Notes: a model not told the origin generated them from the letters alone. Counted from the first letter of the stretch, positions 1 to 9,232 are shown. The stretch: 64,000 nucleotides of DNA from an uncultured Sphingobacteriales bacterium (GCA_937991535.1 CALKHN010000112.1:159054-223053), one strand, 5' to 3'. Made by a program: numbers and translations.

Positions 1-546
1 GGCAGGCATTTGCAAAGCGATACGTGGTCTACACTGGGTATTATAGCCGGACTGATGCTCATCTGGTTTACCCACCTGCAATGGATAGATGGCGCCGTTG
101 CTATCGGATTTTCATTCTTTATTATTTATACCGGTTACCGGATAGTAAGAAGCTCTGTTGCAGGCATAATGGATGAAGCCGATAAGGCACTCTTGGAAAG
201 AATGGTAGCCTTACTCAATGCCAACAGGCGGGTAAACTGGATTGACCTGCACAATCTCCGTATTATTAAATACGGCAATGTGCTGCACATGGATTGCCAT
301 CTTACAGTACCCTGGTACCTTAATGTAAAGGAAGCGCATGCCGAAATGGACGCGCTTTCATTTTTAATACAAAAAGAATTCGGAGAATCGGTTGAGCTTT
401 TTATACATGCAGATGCCTGTCTTGAATTCTCCTGCAGCATATGCCAAAAGATGGAGTGTACCGTAAGACAGCATCCATTTGAAAAAAGAATAGAATGGAC
501 CATTGATAATATTTCCCGCAATACACGCCATATGAGGGAGCGTTGA
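1..546 (+). CDS. Cation diffusion facilitator transporter, C-terminal part (partial)
   Basis: This reading frame is open from the first base, so the gene begins before the window. The first visible residues (GRHLQSDTWSTLG) match the H-x-x-S/D-D region of CDF metal/proton antiporters, followed by two membrane segments (about residues 10-25 and 30-48). A soluble region of about 120 residues follows, corresponding to the cytoplasmic domain that regulates metal transport. It carries a Cys/His-rich stretch near residues 135-155 (HADACLEFSCSICQKMEC), longer in Cys than the core family and a possible metal-binding tail. Family members export Zn, Co, Fe or Mn; the substrate cannot be read here. The TTG at 10 is only where an internal start could be called, not the true start. 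Confidence 0.85.
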   Translation, partial: GRHLQSDTWSTLGIIAGLMLIWFTHLQWIDGAVAIGFSFFIIYTGYRIVRSSVAGIMDEADKALLERMVALLNANRRVNWIDLHNLRIIKYGNVLHMDCHLTVPWYLNVKEAHAEMDALSFLIQKEFGESVELFIHADACLEFSCSICQKMECTVRQHPFEKRIEWTIDNISRNTRHMRER

Positions 547-702
547 TGCAAACTGCTATCAGCATTCAGCTGTGAGCTATCGGCTTTCAGGCACTCACTA
601 CTTACCAGGAAAACAATATACAGCAGACTGTGGTATTGCTCACACTTATAACCTGTGCCAGATAATGAAAATATTATTTTACATTAGCGAAAAAAAATAT
701 TC

Positions 703-1962
703 ATGGCCGCACAAAAAAAAAGGATAGCTATTACGGAAGACTGGACAGTGGTGATACTGGGCTTTGCACTTATTTTTCTCGCTATCGGAGGGTTATATTT
801 TCCTGTACCCGTATTCAAATGGAGTAATACGGAACAATTATTCAGCAACGTTTTCTCGGGGCATAATGTGTTGGAGGTCGGTGTGCAATTCTTAATTACG
901 TTTGTGATAGCGCTGGCAGGTACATGGCTAACAGGCAGGTCTATACGAAACCTGATAATTGTATTTCCCGTTGTTTTTGTGCTCACCGTTATCGCCCTGG
1001 TTATAACGGGCAATAAAACAATGCATGACCTCAACCTCGAATCAGTGATCTTTAGTCTTGCTATAGGATTGCTGATTGGCAATACCATGAAACTGCCCAA
1101 CTGGTTCAGGGAAACACTCACCACTGAAATGTTTGTAAAGATCGGACTGGTGCTGCTGGGCACCGCTATTATTTTTTCGGATGTATTAAAGGCGGGCTCC
1201 AAAGGGTTGCTGCAGGCGGTTTTGGTTGTACTGGCAGTATGGTATTTCGCTTACTGGGTTTGCAAAAAATTAAAAATTGACGATGAATTAGGTATGATGT
1301 TGTCGAGCGCAGTGTCCATCTGCGGTGTATCGGCAGCCATTGCCACTTCCGGCGCTATAAAAGGCGATCCTAAAAAATTATCGTACGTGGTTTCACTGGT
1401 ACTGATCACCGCTATTCCTATGATGATCTTCATGCCTTATATTGCGTTGTATTTTGGTTTCCCGGAAGCGGTAACCGGCGCCTGGCTGGGCGGAACAATT
1501 GATACCACCGGCGCTGTAGTAGCTTCAGGGACGCTGGTTGGAGAAGAAGCTTTAAAGATCAGCACCATTGTAAAATTTTCGCAGAATGTATTATTAGGAC
1601 TGGCGGCATTCGCTATATCCGTGTATTGGACCTATTCTAAAAAAAGCGATATACCCGGTGTAGACCAGAAGCCTACATTGGGTTTGATATGGGAACGGTT
1701 CCCCAAATTTGTAGTAGGATTCGTGGCCGCATCACTGCTTTTTTCTTTTATCATTCATCCGTCGGTAGTTGCAGAAGTTAAAGCGCCGTTGAAAAATATT
1801 CAAACACTTTGGTTTTCGCTGGCCTTTACCAGCATCGGACTTGAAACCAATTTCAGGGATCTGTTTCAAACCAATAACCGCAAACCGCTGTACGCATTCC
1901 TGATCGCGCAGTTTTTCAATATTATTTTTACTTTAATTATTGCCATGATATTGTTTGGGTAG
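703..1962 (+). CDS. YeiH-family putative sulfate exporter
   Basis: A 419-residue polytopic inner-membrane protein with about ten hydrophobic segments. It has the glycine-rich signatures of the YeiH / Cons_hypoth698 family: SLAIGLLIGNTMKLPNWF near residue 112, a conserved loop SAVSICGVSAAIATSGAIK near 200, and GGTIDTTGAVVASG near 265. The family is annotated as putative sulfate exporters, but the substrate is poorly supported experimentally. The ATG at 703 follows an A-rich leader. The gene stands alone between the CDF gene and a long non-coding stretch, so context gives no clue to substrate. Confidence 0.85.
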   Translation: MAAQKKRIAITEDWTVVILGFALIFLAIGGLYFPVPVFKWSNTEQLFSNVFSGHNVLEVGVQFLITFVIALAGTWLTGRSIRNLIIVFPVVFVLTVIALVITGNKTMHDLNLESVIFSLAIGLLIGNTMKLPNWFRETLTTEMFVKIGLVLLGTAIIFSDVLKAGSKGLLQAVLVVLAVWYFAYWVCKKLKIDDELGMMLSSAVSICGVSAAIATSGAIKGDPKKLSYVVSLVLITAIPMMIFMPYIALYFGFPEAVTGAWLGGTIDTTGAVVASGTLVGEEALKISTIVKFSQNVLLGLAAFAISVYWTYSKKSDIPGVDQKPTLGLIWERFPKFVVGFVAASLLFSFIIHPSVVAEVKAPLKNIQTLWFSLAFTSIGLETNFRDLFQTNNRKPLYAFLIAQFFNIIFTLIIAMILFG

Positions 1963-2653
1963 GAACTGCCGGATCTGAGCTTTCGGCTATCGGCTTTCAG
2001 CGACCAGTCTGATCAGCATGTCCCGCTTCATAGCTGAAGGCTGATCCGCCACGCAGCCAAGTAGCTGACAACCTCCTTCGGATTTGGAAGTTTATGATTT
2101 TTAGTTTTTTGTTTATCGTTGTATTCCTTCGGATTTCAAGCTTCTTTCTTCGGATTTGAGATTTATCCGCCACAGCAGACAGGCCTGCCTGTAACTACTC
2201 TGTACACACATCTTTATTGAACAATATGAAGAGCAAAGTGCTATTATTTGTGATCTTAAAAAGTTACAAAAAGTAAACTGTATAACACCTTGCTGTTCTT
2301 CTTTCTTTTTTGCCTGCCCAAAAAAGAAACAAAAAAAGGCACACGAAAACGAATACTGCCCGTTTTCGTGGTTGTTCCCTGATAGCACTTTTGTGCTACT
2401 GTGATCTCAGCAATAGACCGTTATTGCGGGCATCGAATTTAACCGGCTGATCAATATTAGCCACTTGTAGTGGTTACAAAATACCATTGTATGTAACACG
2501 TTTACGACTTAAGCACCTAATGCTAAAAATAGATACTTATGTATACAGGGTAGCTGCCGGCAGGCAGGTTTGATTTTTGTCATTTGGTTCCTGGTTCTTT
2601 GTATTTTCTCTATATTCCCTATATTTATCCCTCAATTTAAACCCTTCCACAAT
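1963..2653. other. Non-coding spacer with word repeats and hairpins
   Basis: No convincing gene lies in these 691 bases. The first part is a mosaic of short repeated words (variants of TTTCGGCTATCGGCTTTCAGC and of CCTTCGGATTT). The middle holds three hairpins (separate entry). Nothing recognisable is seen from 2400 to 2653. Confidence 0.7.
2302..2398. repeat. Cluster of three hairpins, REP-like
   Basis: There are three consecutive perfect inverted repeats. The first has 11-bp arms at 2302-2312 and 2319-2329 (TTTCTTTTTTG / CAAAAAAGAAA). The second has 10-bp arms at 2342-2351 and 2361-2370 (CACGAAAACG / CGTTTTCGTG). The third has 6-bp arms at 2383-2388 and 2393-2398 (TAGCAC / GTGCTA). They lie about 340 bp downstream of the yeiH-like gene, too far to be its simple terminator, and look like an interspersed palindromic element. 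Confidence 0.6.
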
Positions 2654-5176
2654 ATGGATACCAGGAGAGATTTTATTAAAAAAGCGGCATTATTATCCGG
2701 CGGTGCCGGCGTATTTAGCGGATTACCTCCTTCCATTCAAAAAGCGTTTGCCATTAATCCTGATGCGGGAACAACCTATCTTGATGCGGAACATGTTGTT
2801 TTTTTGATGCAGGAGAACCGTTCCTTTGATCACTGCTATGGCACGCTGCAGGGTGTTCGCGGCTTTAATGATCCCCGTGCTGTTCCGTTGCCGAACAAAA
2901 ATAAAGTGTGGCTGCAATCCAATGCTGCCGGTGAAACATATGCACCTTTTCGACTGAATCTCAAAGAAAGCAATATTACCTGGCTAGGCTCGCTTCCGCA
3001 TGGCTGGAGCGATATGACCGACGCCCGAAATGAAGGGAAACACGACAGATGGCTTGACTCCAAAAAATCGGGACGTAAGGAGGCTAAAGATATACCATTA
3101 ACAATGGGTTATTTTAACCGGCAGGACATTCCTTTCTATTACGCGCTTGCCGACGCCTTTACTGTTTGTGACCAGCATTTTTGTTCATCGTTAACAGGTA
3201 CTACGCCCAACAGAACTTATTTCTGGACGGGTACCATTAGAGAGAAGCACGATGAAAATGTACAGGCAAATGTGTACAACTCCGACATTACCTACAGAAG
3301 GGAAGCTTCCTGGAAAACCTTTCCGGAATACCTGGAAGAAAACAATATTCCGTGGAGAATATACCAGAATGAACTAAGCGTTGAAACAGGATTTGAAGGA
3401 GAGGAAGAGGACTGGCTGGCTAACTTTACCAATAACCCTATTGAATGGTTCAGTCAGTACAATGTCAGGTTTTCGTACGGCCATATGCGTTACCTCGAAA
3501 AAATGGAGAAAACGCTGCCGGGCATCATAAAGGAAATGGAGGGGAGACTGAAAGGTTTAACCGAAGGAAGCAAGGAAAAGGCGGACCTGCAAAAAGAACT
3601 TACGAAAAAGCAGGAACTGTTTACCTCGGTCAAAAAAGACAGGGAAAAATATACGCTTGAGGAATACAACAAACTATCACAATGGCATAAACACCTGCAT
3701 GAAAAAGCATTCACCGATAACAGAACAGATCCCAACTACCGTAAGCTCACCAGCATTACCTATACCGACAGCGGTACGGAAAGGAAAATGGAAATACCCA
3801 AAAGCGATGTGCTGCACCAGTTCCGGCAGGATGTACAATCAGGCAATCTCCCGCTGGTATCGTGGGTGATAGCACCCTGCAATTTTTCCGATCACCCCGG
3901 CGCACCCTGGTATGGCGCGTGGTATTTAAGTGAGGTACTGGATATTCTTACCCAAAATCCGGAAGTGTGGAAAAAAACCATCTTCATCCTTAACTATGAT
4001 GAAAACGACGGGTACTTTGATCATGTGCCGCCGTTTGCAGCACCCGATCCCTATAAAGAAAACAGCGGGCTGGTGTCTGAAGGCATAAATCCCAAACTGG
4101 AATACCTTAACCAAAGCCAGCAATGGATGAAAGACAAAGCTGCGAGCAAGAGCGATCGTGAAGGCCCCATTGGCCTGGGTTTTCGTGTACCCATGGTAGT
4201 AGCGTCTCCCTGGAGTCGGGGCGGATTTGTAAACTCGCAGGTATTTGATCTTACATCTCCCATACAGTTTCTCGAACATTTTCTCACCAAAAAAACCGGT
4301 AAGAAAATAGAAACCGGCAATCTTACCCAATGGCGTCGTACGGTATGCGGGGATATTACTTCCGTATTCAGGCCATATAACGGAGAAGCCATAGCCGCGC
4401 CAAAACCGGTCAACAGGATTCCTTTCCTTGAAAGCATTCATAAAGCACAGTTTAAAGCCCTGCCTTCCGGCTTTAGAAATCTCAGCACTTCCGAAATAGA
4501 ACAGATCAATAAAGATCCATACACCTCACCCTGGATGCCCAAGCAGGAAAAAGGAACAAGACCTGCCACGCCATTGCCCTACCAGTTGTACGCAGATGGA
4601 AAGCTCAGCGATGACAATCAAACTTTTAAAATAAAATTTGAAGCAGGAAACGAAGTATTCGGCCCCTCTGCCTCCGGCTCGCCATTTTATGTTTATATGC
4701 CGGGAAAAGATGCCGCGCCGCGCAATTACGCAGTAAAAGCAGGCGATCAGCTTATTGATGCATGGAGATTAACTGCCGGTGAAAACTACCATCTGCAGGT
4801 ATACGGCCCCAATGGCTTCTTCCGCGAGTTTCTGGGCAATGGCAACGATCCTGCATTAGATATTGCTTTGGAATACCAGCACGCCGCATCGTCCAAAAAA
4901 TCGCTTAGCGGAAATGTGGAAATAAAACTCAGAAATACCGGCAGGCAAAAGCTAACCGTAGCAATAACAGACAATGCGTATAAAGGCAAAGCACAAACAA
5001 AAGTCATTAACCCTGAATCACAGGCAGCCATTGTCGTTGACCTTTCTAAAAACTCCGGCTGGTATGATCTGAGCGTAAAAGTAAAAGGACAAAAGGATTT
5101 TGAAAAAAGGTACGCCGGCAGGGTGGAAACAGGCAGGATAAGCATTACGGATCCGCTGATGGGAAGAGTGGTTTGA
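2654..5176 (+). CDS. Phosphocholine-specific phospholipase C, Tat-exported
   Basis: An 840-residue enzyme that hydrolyses phosphatidylcholine-type lipids outside the cytoplasm. I start it at ATG 2654 because this puts a twin-arginine signal (MDTRRDFIKKAALLSGGAG) at the N-terminus; the frame stays open 84 bases further upstream, but those codons look like leader sequence. Features include the catalytic nucleophile region ENRSFDHCYG at residues 54-63 (Cys-Tyr replaces the usual Tyr-Phe), a charged helical insert around residues 275-370, the metal-site motif NYDENDGYFDHV near 450, and a C-terminal region (about 640-840) resembling the paired phospholipase C C-terminal domains (DUF756). The length is typical of the long bacteroidetal members of TIGR03396-type enzymes. 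It appears monocistronic. Confidence 0.9.
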   Translation: MDTRRDFIKKAALLSGGAGVFSGLPPSIQKAFAINPDAGTTYLDAEHVVFLMQENRSFDHCYGTLQGVRGFNDPRAVPLPNKNKVWLQSNAAGETYAPFRLNLKESNITWLGSLPHGWSDMTDARNEGKHDRWLDSKKSGRKEAKDIPLTMGYFNRQDIPFYYALADAFTVCDQHFCSSLTGTTPNRTYFWTGTIREKHDENVQANVYNSDITYRREASWKTFPEYLEENNIPWRIYQNELSVETGFEGEEEDWLANFTNNPIEWFSQYNVRFSYGHMRYLEKMEKTLPGIIKEMEGRLKGLTEGSKEKADLQKELTKKQELFTSVKKDREKYTLEEYNKLSQWHKHLHEKAFTDNRTDPNYRKLTSITYTDSGTERKMEIPKSDVLHQFRQDVQSGNLPLVSWVIAPCNFSDHPGAPWYGAWYLSEVLDILTQNPEVWKKTIFILNYDENDGYFDHVPPFAAPDPYKENSGLVSEGINPKLEYLNQSQQWMKDKAASKSDREGPIGLGFRVPMVVASPWSRGGFVNSQVFDLTSPIQFLEHFLTKKTGKKIETGNLTQWRRTVCGDITSVFRPYNGEAIAAPKPVNRIPFLESIHKAQFKALPSGFRNLSTSEIEQINKDPYTSPWMPKQEKGTRPATPLPYQLYADGKLSDDNQTFKIKFEAGNEVFGPSASGSPFYVYMPGKDAAPRNYAVKAGDQLIDAWRLTAGENYHLQVYGPNGFFREFLGNGNDPALDIALEYQHAASSKKSLSGNVEIKLRNTGRQKLTVAITDNAYKGKAQTKVINPESQAAIVVDLSKNSGWYDLSVKVKGQKDFEKRYAGRVETGRISITDPLMGRVV

Positions 5177-5476
5177 GGGGCGAGTGGTGAGTAGTCAGTA
5201 GTGAGTGGTGAGTTGATCCGGTTGTTTTTAATGGCATTGAGTTTACGTGTTATAGTTTATGTTTCGCGCCGGGGTCTGCACGGCCTTGCTATTGTGCGTG
5301 GAATGCGACCCCGGCGCACAATAAGAAATGACGAAACTGTTTAAAAATTAAGCAAAGAAGTAAAGGTATATGCAGAAGAACAGTAACTTTTACTTTAAAT
5401 TGTCATCCGATATTTCGGGCAGACGGATTTCAAATATTCCACCTGCGCAAAAACGTAAACGTTAGCAGCAATAATT
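5177..5476. other. Spacer carrying repeat copy A and the HNH leader
   Basis: No gene is seen. Bases 5177-5215 are a GAGTGGTGAGTAGTCAGTAG-style word repeat. Bases 5260-5330 hold the palindromic repeat listed separately. Bases 5330-5476 form the immediate leader of the HNH gene and include the motif AACGTAAACGTTAGCAGCAA just before the start codon. Confidence 0.6.
5260..5330. repeat. Palindromic repeat, copy A, upstream of the HNH gene
   Basis: Perfect 11-bp arms GCGCCGGGGTC (5266-5276) and GACCCCGGCGC (5307-5317) enclose a 30-nt loop containing CTTGCTATTGTGCGTGGAA. The right half is partly repeated downstream of the nuclease gene (copy B), so the gene is bracketed by related sequences. The GC-rich stem stands out from the AT-rich surroundings. 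Confidence 0.75.
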
Positions 5477-6262
5477 ATGAACCGAGCATTTGGCCTCAAA
5501 AATTGGTTTGATGGGGGAAACAACTATGTTCTAAAAGCCACTGCAGACAATAAATGGAGTGGCTTTCAAGGTACTGTGATTACAAAATTAACCGCTTCAT
5601 TTGGTGACAATTTTAATATTGTTATTTGGACTGATGAACAAAATGAAAGCGATTATTACTGTATACCTTTTAAAGTACTAAAACACTTATTTGTTGACGA
5701 ACACAAGACAACAGGAAAGTACCCTAAGAGGTGGACGGCTGTAATTTTAAATCATCGATTTTTAATGCACAGTAATTCGGAACTTTCGGTTGACATTTCT
5801 TCTTACCATTCTTTGCCTTTAATTCAACAAACCACATTTGACATTGCGGACGACTTTTTCATAGAAAATGCCAAAGCTGAAATAAATATCAGGCTTAGAC
5901 AATCAAAATTCAGAAACGGTGTTTTGAAAAATTTTGATAATAAGTGTGCATTGACTGAAATTTCTGAACAATCATTATTAACAGCAAGTCATATTGTTCC
6001 TTGGTCACACAACAAAGACTACAGGGGCGACATCGCAAATGGAATTTGCCTTTACATTGAAATTGATGCGCTTTTTGATAAAGGTTATATTTCATTCACA
6101 GACAACTTAAAAGTTATTGTCGCGTCAGACCAATCAAGGTTTTCTAAACAGCTAAAAGTCAGACTTGAACAACTTAATGGCAAAAAACTTAATCCGACAA
6201 AAAACAAAGAATTGAACAAAGAATATTTAGACTATCACAGGGCAAAAATCTTTAAGCAATGA
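5477..6262 (+). CDS. HNH endonuclease, restriction-like
   Basis: A 261-residue protein with a C-terminal HNH_2-type nuclease fold: C157 (NKCALTE), the metal-binding histidine pair region ASHIVPW with H172, N188 (NGICL) and the D-x-x-x-D pattern D197/D201 (IDALFDKG). The final position is Asp rather than His, a common variant in this subfamily. Residues 1-130 have no motif I can name and may be a DNA-recognition domain, as in stand-alone HNH restriction enzymes. No methyltransferase or other defence gene is adjacent. The gene is visibly richer in A+T than its neighbours and sits between repeat copies A and B, which suggests horizontal acquisition as a unit. Confidence 0.8.
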   Translation: MNRAFGLKNWFDGGNNYVLKATADNKWSGFQGTVITKLTASFGDNFNIVIWTDEQNESDYYCIPFKVLKHLFVDEHKTTGKYPKRWTAVILNHRFLMHSNSELSVDISSYHSLPLIQQTTFDIADDFFIENAKAEINIRLRQSKFRNGVLKNFDNKCALTEISEQSLLTASHIVPWSHNKDYRGDIANGICLYIEIDALFDKGYISFTDNLKVIVASDQSRFSKQLKVRLEQLNGKKLNPTKNKELNKEYLDYHRAKIFKQ

Positions 6263-6274
6263 TATCACTTATGT

Positions 6275-6335
6275 GTCACGATGGATCTTCACAACCGGGC
6301 TATTGCGTGTGGATCAAACCCCGACGCACTAATAT
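6275..6335. repeat. Palindromic repeat, degraded copy B, downstream of the HNH gene
   Basis: Bases 6298-6332 (GGCTATTGCGTGTGGATCAA followed by ACCCCGACGCACTAATA) align with the right half of copy A (GCTATTGTGCGTGGAATGCG then ACCCCGGCGCACAATA). The left arm is degraded. The shared order and orientation indicate a common origin rather than chance. Confidence 0.65.
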
Positions 6336-6490
6336 CTGACAACAACACTTTTTTATCAAATTAACTCTACACGTTATGTATCCCTTTTTTGGAATAAAAA
6401 TTAGCACCCATTTTCACCTCTCTCTTCTCATCTCTGCCCCCCATCACCATTCCATTTTTTTTCCAAAATTCATCTGTAATTTTGAACACA

Positions 6491-7070
6491 ATGAAAATTT
6501 GGTCATCGAGGATGAAAAAGAACTGCTGGAGGCCATTACAGCATCACTGGAAAAAGAGCTTTTCCTGGTTGAGGCTGCGGGTGATTTCAATGCTGCTTTC
6601 GAAAAAATATCAAGGATTCTTTAGATGACAAAGTAAAGGGGTTAACTCTGAGTGCAGACGATTATCTCACGAAGCCTTTTCACATTACAGAGCTCAATGC
6701 CCGCATTAAAGCGGTATTGCGAAGAAATACAACAGGCGGAAAAAACACAATTGAAACAGGGAACGTATCACTATATCTGAACGAACGGCTGTTTGCTGTT
6801 AACGGTAATGTATTTGCGCTGAACCGCAAATAGTTTGACATCCTGACCTATTTTCTTTTCAACAAAAACAGGCTGATCACAAAAACGCTTTGGCAGAGCA
6901 TGTGTGGGGAGACAATACCGACCAGGCAGACAATTTAGATTTCATATACTACCAGATCAAAAATCTTCGAAAAAAACTGCAATCAAAACCTATTTCCCGA
7001 CGAATAATATCATACAGTCTGTAAAGGACAGGGGATGGACTGGAATTAACTTATGATATAATGCTTGACG
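6491..7070 (+). pseudogene. Decayed OmpR-family response regulator
   Basis: Fragments of one regulator can be read in order on the plus strand. The ATG at 6491 starts MKI, but one T appears to be missing; shifting the frame then gives VIEDEKELLEAITASLEKE (receiver N-terminus). Around 6614 the centre of the receiver, including the expected phospho-acceptor Asp, is missing. The reading resumes as DSLDDKVKGL and SADDYLTKPFHITELNARIK (to about 6720). An in-frame TAG at 6831-6833 interrupts LNRK-FDILTYFLF. A further shift is needed to read the winged-helix part ALAEHVWGDNTDQADNLDFI and IKNLRKKLQ. No partner histidine kinase is adjacent. With at least two shifts, one deletion and one stop, it cannot encode a working regulator. 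Confidence 0.85.
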
Positions 7071-7105
7071 GGAATACCAGCCTGGAACTCAACCGCAAAA
7101 AAAGA

Positions 7106-7999
7106 TCATTGACAAGGGAACATTTTTCGAATACCCTCCATAAAGCTTAGGGGACTGTAACCCAGTTCCTTTTCCGCTTTATCAATAATAAAACCGGTTT
7201 TTAATGGCCGCCGCGCCGGCTGGGTAAATACCGAAGCGTCTACTTTTTCCATCAACTTTTTATCCAGCCCAAAAAAGTCGGCAACCTGTACAGCCATTTC
7301 GTAAGGGGTAAGCACTTCCTTACCGGAGAGATGATATATTCCCCTCGCGTTTTTTTCTATGACCAATTGTAAACCACGGGCAAGGTCTTCTACATAAGTT
7401 GGTGTACGAACCTGGTCGCTTACTACTTTTATGGGATTTTCTTTTTCAAGATTTTCCTTTACCCATGTTACGATATTGCTTCGGGTTCCGGATAATATAT
7501 TTCCATATACCAGCACGGTTCGTACAATAGCCCAGTTGGTTTTACTTTGCCGTACGATTTGCTCCGCAGCCAGCTTGGTCTCTCCATAATAGTTAACAGG
7601 CGCCGGTTGATCTGTTTCGCGGTAGGGACCGTTATCGCCACTAAAAATGAAATCAGTTGAAATGTATATCATTTTTGCGTTCACGGCCACTGCCGCATCA
7701 GTAATATACCCGGTGGCACTTGTATTGATGTCATAGCAATCTTCCCTGTTCAGTTCGCAGGCGTCGGGTTGTGCCATGGCGGCGGCATGAACAATTACCT
7801 CCGGCCGAACAGCAGTTACACAAGCTGCTACCCCTTTTTCATCCGTAATATCCAGGTCGGTATACTGGTATGGCTTGCCAAAATCAGGCAGCCTGCAGCC
7901 ACGCCTGCCAGTAGCCATTACTTCGTGCCCGGCGCCTGCAAACAGCTTCACTGCGTATTGTCCTAAAAGTCCGTTGGCTCCGGTAATTAAAATCTTCAT
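7106..7999 (-). CDS. RmlD-like NAD(P)-dependent sugar-nucleotide reductase
   Basis: A 297-residue extended short-chain dehydrogenase. The nucleotide-binding motif GANGLLGQ is at residues 7-14 and the catalytic Y-x-x-x-K is in NYYGETKLAAEQ near residue 140. The TDFIFSG stretch supplies the preceding Ser/Thr. The C-terminal half matches the RmlD substrate-binding domain of dTDP-4-dehydrorhamnose reductases. No other rhamnose-synthesis gene is nearby, so the exact substrate is open. The gene faces pfkA across a 173-bp divergent promoter region, and its 3' end approaches the decayed response regulator. Confidence 0.8.
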   Translation of the reverse strand: MKILITGANGLLGQYAVKLFAGAGHEVMATGRRGCRLPDFGKPYQYTDLDITDEKGVAACVTAVRPEVIVHAAAMAQPDACELNREDCYDINTSATGYITDAAVAVNAKMIYISTDFIFSGDNGPYRETDQPAPVNYYGETKLAAEQIVRQSKTNWAIVRTVLVYGNILSGTRSNIVTWVKENLEKENPIKVVSDQVRTPTYVEDLARGLQLVIEKNARGIYHLSGKEVLTPYEMAVQVADFFGLDKKLMEKVDASVFTQPARRPLKTGFIIDKAEKELGYSPLSFMEGIRKMFPCQ

Positions 8000-8136
8000 T
8001 ATACAGCGTTAAAGCCCCGAATTTACAAAATCATTAAACCTTTAATCTAAAATTGAGAAATGATTGTAATTCTGTACTTTTGACGCTTCATTTAAAATGA
8101 TATAGAAAATTTTGTAATAATTGCACTTGCCCTTTG

Positions 8137-8153
8137 AATGATTTTTAATCATT
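8137..8153. promoter_or_regulatory. Dyad upstream of pfkA
   Basis: A perfect 7-bp inverted repeat, AATGATT-TTT-AATCATT, lies 20 bp before the pfkA start and is itself bracketed by CTTG (8126-8129) and CAAG (8159-8162). The position suggests an operator or a leader hairpin. No regulator is identified. Confidence 0.4.
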
Positions 8154-8172
8154 TCAGACAAGTTTTAAACGA

Positions 8173-9159
8173 ATGGAAAAGAAAGTTTCTAAAATCGGGG
8201 TATTGACTTCAGGAGGAGACGCCCCGGGTATGAATGCAGCGATACGTGCTGTGGTACGTACCGGCTTATATTACGGATTAGATGTATTTGGGATTATGCG
8301 CGGGTATGCGGGAATGATAGAGAATGATATTTTTAAGATGGAAACGCGCAGTGTGGCCAATATCATTCAAAGAGGAGGTACGATCCTTAAAACTGCAAGA
8401 TGCAAGGAGTTTTTTGAACCCGCCGGAAGAAAAAAAGCCTACGAAAATCTTAAGAAACTGGGCATTAACGGCCTGGTAATCATAGGCGGCGACGGCTCTT
8501 TCAGAGGCGCGCAGATATTTTCCAACGAATACGACATTCCTTGTATCGGCTTACCGGGTACCATTGATAAAGATATTGCCGGTACCGACTTTACCATAGG
8601 TTTTGATACCGCAGTAAATACAGCCGTGGAAGCCATAGATAAAATACGGGATACCGCGGATGCCCACGACCGGTTATTCATTATTGAAGTGATGGGCAGG
8701 GATTCGGGTTATATTGCTTTGCACAGCGGTATTGCCACCGGCGCCGAAAATATACTGATCCCGGAACGCATAACAGATATCAACGAGGTAATTGATTCAC
8801 TACAGGAAAAAGAAAAAAGAAAGAAATTAGTGAACCTGCTGGTGGTAGCGGAAGGAAGCGAACTGGGAGGAGCCAATGAAATAGCGAAAATGTTAAAGGG
8901 GAAAATGCCCAATGCCGATATAAAAGTTTGTATCCTCGGGCATATACAGCGTGGAGGTTCACCTTCCTGCCTCGACAGGCTGATCGCAAGCCGGATGGGT
9001 TATGCAGCGGTGGAATGCCTTTTGACCGGCAAAGATATCAACACCATGATTGGGATTGTAAACAATCAACTGCATTATACTCCCCTGGACCAGGCAGTAA
9101 AAGCAGAACAAACTATAGATTACGAATGGCTTAAAATCGTGAAGATACTGGCTTCGTAG
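8173..9159 (+). CDS. pfkA: ATP-dependent 6-phosphofructokinase
   Basis: A 328-residue enzyme phosphorylating fructose 6-phosphate in glycolysis. It has the N-terminal GVLTSGGDAPGMNAAIRA, the nucleotide motif GGDGS at residues 105-109 (Gly at the position that favours ATP over pyrophosphate), the catalytic TIDKDIAGTD region near 136, and the substrate-binding motif MGRDSGYIA. Length is normal for the short prokaryotic enzyme. It is followed 73 bp later by pyruvate kinase in the same direction, so the two regulated steps of glycolysis are probably co-transcribed. Confidence 0.96.
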   Translation: MEKKVSKIGVLTSGGDAPGMNAAIRAVVRTGLYYGLDVFGIMRGYAGMIENDIFKMETRSVANIIQRGGTILKTARCKEFFEPAGRKKAYENLKKLGINGLVIIGGDGSFRGAQIFSNEYDIPCIGLPGTIDKDIAGTDFTIGFDTAVNTAVEAIDKIRDTADAHDRLFIIEVMGRDSGYIALHSGIATGAENILIPERITDINEVIDSLQEKEKRKKLVNLLVVAEGSELGGANEIAKMLKGKMPNADIKVCILGHIQRGGSPSCLDRLIASRMGYAAVECLLTGKDINTMIGIVNNQLHYTPLDQAVKAEQTIDYEWLKIVKILAS

Positions 9160-9232
9160 AAAAACAGGTGAAAGTTAAACTGCCCTGCCTTGTGCTCCAT
9201 ACCTTATATAAAAATAAAATCATTGCATTAGT

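Noticed and set aside
2570..2653. Upstream extension of the phospholipase C frame
   Set aside because: The extra 28 residues are hydrophobic but precede a perfect twin-arginine signal peptide; family members begin at the RR signal.
5453..5475. Integron-type attC recombination site before the HNH gene
   Set aside because: The ACGTTAGC motif does not fit the GTTRRRY core and no integrase or paired R' site is visible, so a true integron cassette is not supported.
6376..6624. An 82-codon open frame called as a gene
   Set aside because: Its second half is the N-terminus of the decayed response regulator; the first half is non-coding spacer read by chance.
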